Position numbers and translations under genes: made by a program
The notes under the pieces: generated by a model
The model's input: the letters and a program-made list of their open reading frames with translations, nothing else
Databases searched by the model: none
Told to the model about the DNA's origin: nothing
Source of the DNA: Proteobacteria bacterium DTSAM18
GTDB lineage: Bacteria > Myxococcota_A > UBA796 > GCA-2862545
Assembly (NCBI GenBank): GCA_028767165.1
Contig: JARACJ010000015.1
Coordinates: 1-64,000 of the forward strand
Reading direction: 5' to 3'
Length of the DNA stretch: 64,000 nt
Shown: one piece after another, positions 18,163-26,803 of the stretch
Numbering within the stretch: position 1 is the first letter of the stretch
How the letters are laid out: every line of letters starts with the position of its first letter

Positions 18163-18848
18163 GCGGTCCCTTCCGCGACGACGACTTCCCCGCCGAGCCC
18201 CTCACCACCGGGCAGCCCGTCGAGCTGCCCGCGCTCGCCGTGGAGCCCGGGCCCAAGGGGCCGCCGCCCCGCCTGTTCTCCCAGGTGCCCACGCCCTGCC
18301 TGCGCCGGCGGTGCCTGATCCGGGATCTGGGCCCCCTCACCGCGGGCTGGTGGTGCACCACGGCGTTCTTCGTCACCTCCGCTTCCTGGACGGACCTGCT
18401 CTCCCCCCTCGTCGTGGCAGCCCTGTTCGTCCTCGGGGGCGCCGGCTGGCTGTCCCACCTGCAGTTCGTCCTCGCGCGCCGCACCCACGACATCCACCTG
18501 CCGCCCATCTCCATCGACGAGACCACCCTGCACGTGCCCGGTCCCAGGGGTCGGATCACCCGCATCGACCTGCACGGCACGCTGTGCGTGGAGCCCGTCC
18601 GCCTGCAGACCCGCCGCGAGACCCCGGCCCTGTACATCCGGCAGCACGGACGCGCGGTGCTCATCCAGGGCACGCCCGGTGACGTGCCCGAGCCCACGGC
18701 CGACTGGCCGCCCGTGCCCCGTCCCCACGGGGCCTTCGACGCCTACCTGTCCTCCACCGACATCGTGCGCATCGAGGCGCTCCTCCGCCGCCGGCGTGCC
18801 CCGAACGCGCCGCCGAGGGTCCGCACGCGGGAGACGGCCACGCCCTGA
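18159..18848 (+). CDS. hypothetical membrane protein coupled to CrtI-like gene
   Basis: A 229-residue protein. The first 60 residues are proline-rich and soluble, then two hydrophobic helices (about 62-80 and 83-105), then a soluble C-terminal domain with beta-strand character (TLHVPGPRGRITRIDLHGTLCVEPV) that resembles a PH-like fold in pattern only. It overlaps the preceding stop codon by four bases, so it is co-translated with the desaturase-like protein. No family was recognised. Confidence 0.7.
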   Translation: MSGPFRDDDFPAEPLTTGQPVELPALAVEPGPKGPPPRLFSQVPTPCLRRRCLIRDLGPLTAGWWCTTAFFVTSASWTDLLSPLVVAALFVLGGAGWLSHLQFVLARRTHDIHLPPISIDETTLHVPGPRGRITRIDLHGTLCVEPVRLQTRRETPALYIRQHGRAVLIQGTPGDVPEPTADWPPVPRPHGAFDAYLSSTDIVRIEALLRRRRAPNAPPRVRTRETATP

Positions 18849-18856
18849 GCCCGGGC

Positions 18857-19777
18857 TCAGCAGCGCGGGATGCCCCGGCCGTCGAGGATCGACGGATCGT
18901 CCTGGGCCGCCACCAGCAGCTCCACCAGCTCCCCGAGCAGGGTGAGCACGGCCGCCACCCGGGGGATCCGACGCACCGCCGTGTGGCTCACCAGGTACCA
19001 GGGCACGGCCGGCAGATCGGTGCCCACCTGGGGCAGCCGCACGAGCCCGAGCATCATGGCCTCCACCCGCGGGAGCACCATGGCGCCGAGGCCGAAGCGA
19101 CAGGCGGATCGCATCGCCAGGTAGCTGTCGGTGACGAAGGCCGGCGGCGTGCTGCCCCGCCACTGCTCCACCAGCCGGGCCTGCTCGATGTGGAGCAGCT
19201 CGGGGCCGTACTGGACCCAGGGGATGTCCTCGGGCCGGGCGTCAGGCGCCAGGGAGGCCGCCAGCGACGGACTGGCGAAGACCCCCAGGTCCATGTCCGG
19301 CAGGCGGCGGCAGGTGAGGTCGTCGCCGCTGGGGCGCAGGGCGCGGACGGCGATGTCGGCCTCCCGACGGTCCATGTCGACGGCGAACTGGCTCGCCAGC
19401 ACGTGCAGGCGGATGCCCGGGTGACGCACCGCCAGCTCCTTCTGGGCGTAGGGCATCAGGCTCACCGCCACCCCGGGCGGCACGGCCACCCGCACGATCC
19501 CCTCGAGGGTGGCCTCGCTGCCCTGCACCGCGGCCAGGGCCTGACGGGACGCCTCCTCCATGGCCACGGCATGGGGCCGAAGAGCCTCGGCAGCGGGTGT
19601 GGGGATCAGCCCCCCTCGCCCCCGGGAGAACAACACCACCCCGAGCGCCTCCTCCATCTCCGCGATGCGCCGGGACATCGTGGACTGGCCCACGCCGGCC
19701 GCACGGGCCCCTTCGGAGAGCGTTCCATGCTCCATCGCCGCCAGGAACAGGCGCACGTCGTCCCATTTCAGTTCCAT
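18857..19777 (-). CDS. LysR-family transcriptional regulator
   Basis: A 306-residue regulator: winged HTH at residues 4-65 (FLAAMEHGTLSEGARAAGVGQSTMSRRIAEME), then a periplasmic-binding-protein-like effector domain. The WDDVRLFLAAMEHGT start is typical of the subgroup controlling neighbouring metabolic genes. The ATG at 19777 is the only one in line with the HTH. It is divergent from the metallo-hydrolase lipoprotein with a 78-base shared promoter region, so that gene is the likely target. Confidence 0.9.
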   Translation of the reverse strand: MELKWDDVRLFLAAMEHGTLSEGARAAGVGQSTMSRRIAEMEEALGVVLFSRGRGGLIPTPAAEALRPHAVAMEEASRQALAAVQGSEATLEGIVRVAVPPGVAVSLMPYAQKELAVRHPGIRLHVLASQFAVDMDRREADIAVRALRPSGDDLTCRRLPDMDLGVFASPSLAASLAPDARPEDIPWVQYGPELLHIEQARLVEQWRGSTPPAFVTDSYLAMRSACRFGLGAMVLPRVEAMMLGLVRLPQVGTDLPAVPWYLVSHTAVRRIPRVAAVLTLLGELVELLVAAQDDPSILDGRGIPRC

Positions 19778-19807
19778 TTTCGGAAGCCATCCATCGAAAT
19801 ATCGAGA

Positions 19808-19835
19808 TTGGCATCCGATTCCAGCAGGGTATGCT
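19808..19835 (+). promoter_or_regulatory. putative promoter of metallo-hydrolase gene
   Basis: TTGGCA (19808-19813) and TATGCT (19830-19835) are separated by 16 bases and lie 21 bases before the start codon. Just upstream, TCGAAATATCGA forms a short inverted repeat that could be the LysR site. Seen by eye only. Confidence 0.4.
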
Positions 19836-19855
19836 CTCCCCGTCAAGGAGATCCC

Positions 19856-20803
19856 ATGAAAAGCCTGATGCTTCCGCTGCTTCTCGCCACCGCGTGCACC
19901 ACCACCATCGCCGACCACCCGTTCGAGCCGGCCGACGTGCCGACCACCTCCACAGGACGCCTGCAGGACGGCGCGGCCACCTGGTCCCACGAGGCCGTCG
20001 TCTCCGCGCGGTGGGAGGTCCCCCTCAAGGGCGTGGTCAACCTCGACCACCCGGCGGCCGCCGACCTGCACAACGGGCCGGTCCCCATCGTGCTGCCGGT
20101 CCACGTGCTGCAGCACCCGGAGCACGGCACCTTCATCATCGACACCGGCATCCCGCGGGGGCTCGCCGAGGGCGACACCTCCCGCATCGGCAACATCGGC
20201 GTGAAGCAGTTCGTGAAGACCATGCAGCCCGAGCAGCCCCTGGCCAGCATCCTCGAAGGGCTCGACGGGCCCCTCACCGGCGTGTTCCTGACCCACATGC
20301 ACCTCGACCACCTGCTCGGCCTGCCGGACGTGCCCCCGGGCACCGACATCTACGTGGGCCCGGGCGAGATGGACTCGAAGAACCTCAACAACACCCTCGT
20401 CCGGTCCACCGCCATGGCGGCGCTGGAGGGCCACGGCACCCTCGAGGTGTGGCCCTTCGAGCAGGCGAGGTCCCAGGCCGGCCTGGCCGCCCTCGACGTG
20501 TTCGGCGACGGCTCCCTGTGGGCCCTGCACACCCCCGGTCACACCCCGGGCTCCACCTCCTTCCTCGTGCACACCGAAGAGGGTCCCAAGCTGTTCACCG
20601 GCGACTGCTCCCACACCTTCTGGGGCTGGGAGCACGGGGTCGAGCCCGGCAGCTACACCGAGGACCACGCCGAGAACGCCGAGAGCCTGCAGCACCTGAA
20701 GACCCTGCAGGCCCTGTTCCCCGACATCGAGGTGTTCGTGGGCCACGAGCTGCCCGGCGAGGGCACGGGGGTGGCGGCGATGGAGGCGGACGGCGGGCGC
20801 TGA
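19856..20803 (+). CDS. metallo-beta-lactamase-fold hydrolase lipoprotein
   Basis: A 315-residue secreted hydrolase with lipobox LATAC (Cys14). The zinc-binding motif HMHLDH is at 147-152, followed by HTPGHTPGS and FTGD for the other metal ligands, and a late GHE near the C-terminus. The layout matches the AHL-lactonase/AttM branch of the superfamily, so hydrolysis of a lactone signal is possible; however, the lipoprotein signal is unusual for that group. AAGGAG precedes the ATG. Probably controlled by the divergent LysR protein. Confidence 0.85.
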   Translation: MKSLMLPLLLATACTTTIADHPFEPADVPTTSTGRLQDGAATWSHEAVVSARWEVPLKGVVNLDHPAAADLHNGPVPIVLPVHVLQHPEHGTFIIDTGIPRGLAEGDTSRIGNIGVKQFVKTMQPEQPLASILEGLDGPLTGVFLTHMHLDHLLGLPDVPPGTDIYVGPGEMDSKNLNNTLVRSTAMAALEGHGTLEVWPFEQARSQAGLAALDVFGDGSLWALHTPGHTPGSTSFLVHTEEGPKLFTGDCSHTFWGWEHGVEPGSYTEDHAENAESLQHLKTLQALFPDIEVFVGHELPGEGTGVAAMEADGGR

Positions 20804-20862
20804 CCCCGGGAGGAACAGCCACGCCGACACCTGGGGTATCCTGCCGCGTTTGGAGGTCCCCC

Positions 20863-22311
20863 ATGTCCGACGTGTCCCCGGCGCTCACCCTCGCCGATCT
20901 TCCCTGCCCCGCCGGACTGCCCGTCCTGGGGCAGGTGCTGCAGCTGCAGACCACCCGCATGCACCAGCAGATCGCGTCCTGGTCCCACGCCCTCGGTGAC
21001 CGCTTCACCCTGAAGCTCGGGCCCCAGCGGGCGCTGTGCGTCACGAACCCGCAGATGATCCAGGAGATCCTGCGCCGCCGGCCCAAGGACTTCGGACGCT
21101 ACCACCAGATGGAGCAGGCCATCGCGAGCCTGGACGTGAAGGGCGTCTTCAACGCCGAGGGCAGGCCGTGGCGGCGGCAGCGCCGGCTGGTGAACGCGGC
21201 GCTGCACCTGCGGCACATGCCGGCCTTCTTTCCCACCGTGCACAAGGTGGCCGCCAACCTGTGGGAGCAGTGGGCCGAGGCGGCCGACGCCGGCACCCCG
21301 GTCGACCTGCTCGACGACCTGCAGCGCTACGCCATCGACGTGACCACCAGCCTGTCCTTCGGCGTGTGCCTCGACACCGTGCGCGGCCAGGCGAGCTGGC
21401 TGCGGGAGCTCATCACGCCGGTGTTTCCCGAGATCATGGATCGCTCCGCGGCGGTGGTGCCCACCTGGAGGATCTTCCGGACGCCCCGGCAGCGTCACAT
21501 CGAGCGGCAGGTCGCCCGGGTGTACGGGTGGCTCGACGAGGTGATCACCACCACCCGCGAGACCCTGCGCGCCGATCCGGAGGCCCGCGCCAGCAACCTG
21601 CTCGAGTCGCTGATCCTGGCGGCCGAGGAGGACGACGAGCTCACCGACACCGACATCCGCGGCAACGCCATGACCATGCTGCTCGCCGGCGAGGACACCA
21701 CCGCGAGCACCATCGCCTGGGCCGTGCACGAGCTCATCGACGCCCCCGACGCCCGGGAGCGGCTGGTGGCAGAGGCCGGCAGGCTGTCCGGCGACGTGCC
21801 CCGAACCCTCGACGAGGCCTGCGGGCTCACCTGGGCGGAGGCGGTCATCAAGGAGACCCTGCGGGTGCGGCCCATCGGCCCCGTGCTGTTCGTCGAGCCC
21901 CTGCACGACGTCGTGGTCGACGGGCTCGCCATCCCCAGGGGCACCTTCGTGATGCTGGGCATGGGCGTGGCCGGCCAGAGCGAGGCGTACGTGCCGGACG
22001 CAGGCGTGTACCGGCCCGCGCGCTGGCTCGACGAGGCCTTCGTGCAGCGGGCCCGCAAGGAGGGCCTGCACATGCCCTTCGGATCCGGGGGGCGCATCTG
22101 CCCCGGCAGGGCCCTCGCGCTCCTGGAGGCGCAGACGGTGCTCGCCACCCTGTTCCGCAGCTTCGAGGTGGAGCGCATCGGCGAGCGCGGCGACGTGGAC
22201 GAGGTCTTCGGCTTCACGATGTCTCCGCAGGGACTGAAGGTGCGCCTGCACCACCGAAAAGCACCGAGCAAGCCATCCCAGGCGCGGGTGGCGGTCGACA
22301 CCCTCACCTGA
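20863..22311 (+). CDS. cytochrome P450
   Basis: A 482-residue P450 monooxygenase. The I-helix AGEDTT is at 275-280 (oxygen activation), the K-helix ETLR at 331-334, and the haem-binding FGSGGRICPG at 406-415 with Cys413 as axial ligand. No membrane anchor is apparent, so it is probably cytosolic. TGGAGG eight bases before the ATG at 20863 fixes the start; the open frame runs upstream through the hydrolase gene without meaning. No redox partner is next to it, and the substrate is unknown. Confidence 0.95.
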   Translation: MSDVSPALTLADLPCPAGLPVLGQVLQLQTTRMHQQIASWSHALGDRFTLKLGPQRALCVTNPQMIQEILRRRPKDFGRYHQMEQAIASLDVKGVFNAEGRPWRRQRRLVNAALHLRHMPAFFPTVHKVAANLWEQWAEAADAGTPVDLLDDLQRYAIDVTTSLSFGVCLDTVRGQASWLRELITPVFPEIMDRSAAVVPTWRIFRTPRQRHIERQVARVYGWLDEVITTTRETLRADPEARASNLLESLILAAEEDDELTDTDIRGNAMTMLLAGEDTTASTIAWAVHELIDAPDARERLVAEAGRLSGDVPRTLDEACGLTWAEAVIKETLRVRPIGPVLFVEPLHDVVVDGLAIPRGTFVMLGMGVAGQSEAYVPDAGVYRPARWLDEAFVQRARKEGLHMPFGSGGRICPGRALALLEAQTVLATLFRSFEVERIGERGDVDEVFGFTMSPQGLKVRLHHRKAPSKPSQARVAVDTLT

Positions 22312-22354
22312 GAGCCGCCGCCCGTGGTAGCCAACGAAGGGCAATGGAGGCTCC

Positions 22355-22873
22355 ATGAAGGGATGGTGGATGGCCGCGGCACTGGCCTCGGCCCCGGCGA
22401 TGGCCGAGCAGCCCGCGTTCGACCTGGGCCTGGGACTCACCGGCGGCGGCAAGGCCCACATCCAGGGAGGCGTGGTCGAGGGAGCGGGGTCGGTCGACCT
22501 GCTCGACCTCGAGCTCCACCCCGGTGCGTGGCAGATCGTGCCCCGGGTGGGCCGGTTCCTGGTGGGCATCGCGGCGCTGGAGATCGTCGACCTCGAGGTG
22601 GACGTCTTCTACCGGGTCACGCCCGCCCGGGAGGGCTGGAGCCTGCTCGGAGCTGCCGGCCTGGGCCCGAGGGTGGCCATCGGCGCCGACCAGACCTCCG
22701 GCGGCCTGCGGGCCCTGGGCCGGATCGGGGCCACCTGGCGCCAGCCGGAGGGACGCACCCGCGTCCACCTGTTCGCCGAGCCCTTCGCCGGCTTCGATGC
22801 GGGGCCGGAGTTCACCAGCGGCGACCTCGGCCTGCGCCTGGGCGCCGCCTTCACCTGGAGCGTGCGCCGATGA
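22355..22873 (+). CDS. hypothetical outer-membrane or periplasmic beta protein
   Basis: A 172-residue protein with a signal peptide ending APAMAEQ and a mature part of alternating short strands (QIVPRVGRFLVGIAALEIVDLEVDVFY, LFAEPFAGFDAGPEF) ending in FTWSVRR, which suggests a small beta barrel. GGAGG precedes the ATG. Its stop overlaps the start of the GDPD gene (ATGA), so they are co-expressed. No family recognised. Confidence 0.72.
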   Translation: MKGWWMAAALASAPAMAEQPAFDLGLGLTGGGKAHIQGGVVEGAGSVDLLDLELHPGAWQIVPRVGRFLVGIAALEIVDLEVDVFYRVTPAREGWSLLGAAGLGPRVAIGADQTSGGLRALGRIGATWRQPEGRTRVHLFAEPFAGFDAGPEFTSGDLGLRLGAAFTWSVRR

Positions 22874-23727
22874 CGCGAGTCCCCTTCCTGCTCCTGCTCG
22901 CCGGCTGCGCCGAGGAGTCCTCGCAGCTGTTCGACCAGCTCTCCGCCGAGGGCCCCCTCGTCATCGCCCACCGGGGCGGCGACGACCTGGCCCCGGAGAG
23001 CACGGTGGAGGCCTTCCAGGCCGCGTGGGCCGCAGGCGCCGACGTCATCGAGGTGGACATCCGCCGCACCACCGACGGCGTGCACTACCTCTTCCACGAC
23101 GACACCCTCGACCGCACCACCGACGGCACGGGCAGCGTGTTCGACAAGTCCTGGGACGACCTGGAGGAGCTGGACGCCGCGTACGACTGGACCCGCGACG
23201 GCGGCGAGACCTACCCACTGCGGGGCACCGGCGTGCGCATCCCTACCCTCGACGAGATGTTCGAGGCCGTGCCGGACGGCGTGTGGAACCTCGACATCAA
23301 GTCCCGTCACCCGGACGCCGTGGACGAGGTCGTGCAGATCGTGAAGGCCCACGGCGCCGAGCGCCGGGTGTGCGTGGGCAGCTTCGACGACGCCATCGGG
23401 CGGCAGTTCCGCGAGGCCCTGCCGGACGCCTGCACCTACTACGCCGAAGGCCTGGCCCGCTGGGCCATCCTCGGCGACCTGCTGCCCATCGACAACGCGC
23501 CGGGCCCCCGCTTCGAGATCCTCGAGGTGCCCCGGGAGAGCGCCGGCATCGAGGTCGTGACCGAGCGCTTCGTGGAGCGGGCGCATCGGCGCGGCCAGAT
23601 GGTGTGGGTCTGGACCGTGAACGAGCAGAGCGAGATGGAGCGGCTGTTCGGGATCGGGGTGGATGGCGTGATCACCGACGAGGTGGAGGTGGCGGTGGGG
23701 GTTGTGTCCGCCCTCCGCACGCCATGA
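22870..23727 (+). CDS. glycerophosphodiester phosphodiesterase, lipoprotein
   Basis: A 285-residue GDPD enzyme cleaving glycerophosphodiesters to glycerol-3-phosphate and an alcohol. Lipobox LLAGC (Cys13) targets it to an outer layer of the cell. The TIM-barrel signature residues are present: HRG 34-36, E61 and D63 in VIEVDI, His76 in LFHDDTL, and the C-terminal WTVNEQ and GVDGVITD strands. Start overlaps the preceding gene by four bases. The tail GVVSALRTP is short and ordinary. Confidence 0.92.
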   Translation: MTRVPFLLLLAGCAEESSQLFDQLSAEGPLVIAHRGGDDLAPESTVEAFQAAWAAGADVIEVDIRRTTDGVHYLFHDDTLDRTTDGTGSVFDKSWDDLEELDAAYDWTRDGGETYPLRGTGVRIPTLDEMFEAVPDGVWNLDIKSRHPDAVDEVVQIVKAHGAERRVCVGSFDDAIGRQFREALPDACTYYAEGLARWAILGDLLPIDNAPGPRFEILEVPRESAGIEVVTERFVERAHRRGQMVWVWTVNEQSEMERLFGIGVDGVITDEVEVAVGVVSALRTP

Positions 23728-23782
23728 TCCGCAAGTCGGAAGACAAGCGGACCTCACGTCGAACGGAGCCCGTTACCGGCTC

Positions 23783-24925
23783 TCAGGGACCGGATGACTC
23801 CACCGCGTCATCCGCCTCCAGGTACCTCTGCAGCGTTCGCCGAATCGCGTCCGCCTGCTGGTAGATCTCAGACACCGACTCGATGGGCACCTTCGTCTCC
23901 TTCTTGTGCTCATCCAGGAGACCGATGTACTTCTTGCTCGCAGCATTGAATCGAAGCCTGCAGATTGGCTTCCTGTTGTTGTCGTCGAGCAGGACACCGC
24001 AGTAGCTCTTCGTGTCCCGCATCACGACACGCTCAGGGGCCACGAGGCCACTCACGATCGCGCGCACGATCAGGAACCCGTCCAGCTCCTCCTGGGTGGT
24101 GACGACATCTCCGCTCATCTCCACGACGCCTTGGGGCAGCTCTGCACCGGCCTCGGCGTGAGACAACTGCGTGTCGCCGGAAAGTGCAGCGTCCACTGTA
24201 TCCTCACGCTCCTCGAGCTGTTTGGCCGCGACGAGTCGGTTGTCGATCTGATCATTGATGAACTCACGAAGGGAGCGTTTCACGATCCGATCGAACTTCT
24301 CCTTCACGGACTTGGAGAACTGACCAGAGTACACCTGCTTGGTGATGAGCTTCACCAGCTCGGCCGAAGGATTGCGGAACTCCGACTCCAGGTACCTCTT
24401 GATCGCGCGTGTGTACTTCATCTCTTCGGCGGCCGCGACGAGGCTGTCGATGTCGAAGACACCTTTCGAGAACTTCTTGAGTTCGCGGGCAATGGGCTCG
24501 TTCACATCGCGGATGTCGAAGTCCAGGAAGGGCGTCTCATCCATCTTGTTCTTTTCCGCGATGTCCGAGAAGAACCGATAGCGAAGGCCATCGGTGAGAA
24601 TGCCAACGCGTGCTTCCGTCACCGAGAAATACCGATACAGCTGGGAAGCCGGCTCCTTGTCCAGGTTCACACCCACCTTCTTGCACTCGAACAGGATGAT
24701 GACCTTGCCATTTCGCTTGATGGCATAGTCGACCTTCTCACCCTTCTTCGTACCGACATCCGCCGTGTATTCGGGCTCGACCTCATCCGGGTCGTAGGCG
24801 TCGTACCCAAGTGCCTTGATCAGAGGCACGATGAGGGTCATCTTGGTCGCTTCCTCCGTCGTGAGCTTCGAAGCATACTTCTGCGCACGCGTAGCAATCG
24901 CGTTCAAATGGTCGATGAGGTCCAT
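23783..24925 (-). CDS. orphan type I restriction HsdR N-terminal-like nuclease
   Basis: A 380-residue protein resembling the stand-alone HsdR_N family. The PD-(D/E)XK centre is visible as D66 (EKVDYAI) and E80-C-K82 (LFECKK). The middle is helical and charged, and the C-terminal part (about 265-380) is beta-rich with a KxYxGLLDEHK segment. No helicase domain and no hsdM or hsdS gene is nearby, so it is not a complete type I system; a defence or nucleic-acid processing role is inferred. The start at 24925 has GGAG at seven bases; an ATG two codons earlier is too close to it. Clearly richer in A/T than flanking genes, suggesting transfer. Confidence 0.85.
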   Translation of the reverse strand: MDLIDHLNAIATRAQKYASKLTTEEATKMTLIVPLIKALGYDAYDPDEVEPEYTADVGTKKGEKVDYAIKRNGKVIILFECKKVGVNLDKEPASQLYRYFSVTEARVGILTDGLRYRFFSDIAEKNKMDETPFLDFDIRDVNEPIARELKKFSKGVFDIDSLVAAAEEMKYTRAIKRYLESEFRNPSAELVKLITKQVYSGQFSKSVKEKFDRIVKRSLREFINDQIDNRLVAAKQLEEREDTVDAALSGDTQLSHAEAGAELPQGVVEMSGDVVTTQEELDGFLIVRAIVSGLVAPERVVMRDTKSYCGVLLDDNNRKPICRLRFNAASKKYIGLLDEHKKETKVPIESVSEIYQQADAIRRTLQRYLEADDAVESSGP

Positions 24926-25265
24926 TCGCATTCTCCAGGCGAGACGGTGTGCCGCGAGCCTACAACAAGACAGGAACCACCCTTGAAATCATAAGGGGGA
25001 CTACGCACAACCCTGCTGATATGCGCAGACCGGTGCCACTGATTTCCGGTTCGTGCCCTTCCATGTCTTGGATGGAAGATCCTGCCGCATTGAGACCATC
25101 AACCAGACAATCGTCGAAACCATGATGACCCACCACACAGCCACAATGATCAACACCGTAGAGGGGCGCTGAACGGAAAACGATCCCCCGCCCCAGGTCA
25201 AGGTTCCCCCCTCGCCTTGTGCTCGGACCCCGAACCGGTTGGTAGGCAGGCACAAGGAGCCCACC
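24926..25265. other. intergenic region, no firm gene
   Basis: About 340 bases between the nuclease and the HTH gene. On the minus strand, 25001 to about 25150 could encode one hydrophobic helix (VLIIVAVWWVIMVSTIVWLM) with a short basic tail, but there is no good start codon or ribosome site, so it is not called. Composition is A/T-richer, like the nuclease gene. Confidence 0.4.
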
Positions 25266-25493
25266 ATGTCCCGACGGAAGAGAACGTTCACCACCGACTT
25301 CAAGCTCGAGGCCGTCCGCCGGGTGCTGGAAGACGGCGAGACGCCCCTGCAGGTGGGCACCGCCCTCGAGTTCGATCACAACCTGCTCTACAGCTGGATC
25401 GAGCGGTTCGAGGCCGGCACGCTGAGCCCGATGCCCGAGCGGCCGCCGATTCCGGACGACATGGACGAGGAAGACGGCGAGGGCGAGGACTGA
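25266..25493 (+). CDS. IS3/IS911-type transposase OrfA-like HTH protein (orphan)
   Basis: A 75-residue protein starting MSRRKRTFTTDFKLEAVRRVLEDGE, the helix-turn-helix of IS3-family OrfA, followed by an LLYSWIERFEAG segment and an acidic tail (DDMDEEDGEGED). An AAGGAG ribosome site precedes the ATG. There is no OrfB integrase frame, no leucine zipper extension and no inverted repeats around it, and codon use matches the host. It may be a relic or a domesticated DNA-binding protein. Confidence 0.8.
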   Translation: MSRRKRTFTTDFKLEAVRRVLEDGETPLQVGTALEFDHNLLYSWIERFEAGTLSPMPERPPIPDDMDEEDGEGED

Positions 25494-25575
25494 GTCCGGT
25501 CCCCTCCCCTGCGCTCCAAGGGGCAGGGCCAGCCTGCGGAACACACCGGCTCGGCTCGCACTGCCCACCGGGCGA

Positions 25576-25932
25576 TCAGCCTTCCGTCGCCGCGCCGCCC
25601 CGTTCCCGGATGGCCTGCTCCACGGCCGACCACTGCAGCACGCGCCGCACGCCGTCGACGAGCAGCCAGCCGAAGAAGCCGAAGCCGAAGACCATCAGGT
25701 ACGTGCCGGCCGCCCAGCCGCCGGACAGCCTGCTGGCCGAGACGCACACCCCCAGTACCTTGAACAGCGTGAAGGACGTCGGTGTGGGCGACACCTCCTG
25801 CCGGATGCGCTGCGCCTCGGACATCCGGGCCTGACCCCAGGGCGTGCGTCGCCACAGGTCGAGGCCGAGCAGGCCGGCCCAGAACATCAGGATGAGCCAT
25901 GGGGTGACGGGGTGGTTTTCGAGGGCTTGCAT
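25576..25932 (-). CDS. hypothetical two-helix membrane protein
   Basis: A 118-residue protein with a hydrophobic helix near the N-terminus (PWLILMFWAGLLGLDLW) and another near residues 65-100 (TYLMVFGFGFFGWLLVDGV), with a basic/polar middle. No domain recognised. The start at 25932 is chosen because upstream codons lack a hydrophobic or ribosome signal, but the ribosome site is weak, so the start is uncertain. Confidence 0.6.
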   Translation of the reverse strand: MQALENHPVTPWLILMFWAGLLGLDLWRRTPWGQARMSEAQRIRQEVSPTPTSFTLFKVLGVCVSASRLSGGWAAGTYLMVFGFGFFGWLLVDGVRRVLQWSAVEQAIRERGGAATEG

Positions 25933-26059
25933 GGGGACGTCTCGAGGGATTCGGGCGTGAGGTTGCGCCCATCCTACCGGCGCAGCCCGGAGGCCTCCCC
26001 GAAACATGGGTCAAGTGCCCGCAGGCCCCCCTCCCGGAGTCGCACGAGCACTCCGCTGC

Positions 26060-26689
26060 TCACCGGGAAGACGGCAGATCTCCTGCCGTTCCCCCGGACG
26101 CACCGCGTCCCGCACCGCCCAACACCGCCTCCATCAGCCGGCGACACGTCGCCTCCGACGGCGGGGCGTCCTTGTCCATGACCCAGTGCACGGCCCCGAA
26201 GAAGGCCAGGTGCAGCAGCACCTCGACGTCGGCGTCGGCCGGCAGCTCACCCCGGTCGAGGGCGCGCTGGAAGGCCCGGGCGAAGGCCGCGCGGGCGCGC
26301 TCGCCGGACTGGGTGGCCAGGTGTTCCAGCTCGGGATGGGTGGACATCATCACCCGCGACAGGGCCTGCCCTTCCGGCGACGCCAGGTTGTGGGCCAGCT
26401 GTCCCATCAGGCCCACCAGATCCCCGACGAGGTCGCCGGTGGAGGGCGCGGCGTCGAGCAGATCGAGCTGGGGCTCCATCAGCGCCTGCACCAGATCCGC
26501 CTTGGTGGGCCAGCGCCGGTAGATGGTGGCCCGGTGCACCCCCGCCGCCTTGGCCACGCTGCCCATGGTCATCTGGGCGTACCCGACACGGATCAGCTCC
26601 TGCAGCGTGGCCTCCCGGACACTGCTGAGGATGCGCTGGCTGCGGGGCCCGCTCTGGACGTTCTTCGTGCGGCGTGGGTCGTCGGTCAT
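26060..26689 (-). CDS. TetR-family transcriptional repressor
   Basis: A 209-residue regulator. Residues about 18-65 form the TetR HTH (ILSSVREATLQELIRVGYAQMTMGSVAKAAGVHRATIYRRWPTKADLV, in part), and the rest is the helical ligand domain. GGAGGAG precedes the ATG at 26689. The divergent KstD-like/SDR operon begins 115 bases away and a 23-bp palindrome lies between, so it probably represses that operon and itself until a lipid-like inducer binds (inference). Confidence 0.92.
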   Translation of the reverse strand: MTDDPRRTKNVQSGPRSQRILSSVREATLQELIRVGYAQMTMGSVAKAAGVHRATIYRRWPTKADLVQALMEPQLDLLDAAPSTGDLVGDLVGLMGQLAHNLASPEGQALSRVMMSTHPELEHLATQSGERARAAFARAFQRALDRGELPADADVEVLLHLAFFGAVHWVMDKDAPPSEATCRRLMEAVLGGAGRGASGGTAGDLPSSR

Positions 26690-26737
26690 GGCTCCTCCTC
26701 TATGGGCGTCGCCTGGCCCGGTCCAGGGTTGTCTTTT

Positions 26738-26760
26738 AATGGCGACACTGTGTTGCCATT
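26738..26760. promoter_or_regulatory. palindromic operator for TetR regulator
   Basis: A 23-bp near-perfect palindrome: AATGGC and GCCATT arms around a centre containing ACACTGTGT, which is itself symmetric; only one position pair breaks the symmetry. It lies 49 bases from the tetR start and 44 bases from the kstD-like start, the expected place for a TetR-family operator controlling both genes. Confidence 0.8.
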
Positions 26761-26803
26761 CATGCGCACGCCGTCTACGATCCCGTCTCACAGGAGGTGT
26801 CCG

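Noticed and set aside
25001-25172. Possible small one-helix membrane protein
   Set aside because: A hydrophobic stretch is visible but start codon and ribosome site are poor; not enough to call a gene.
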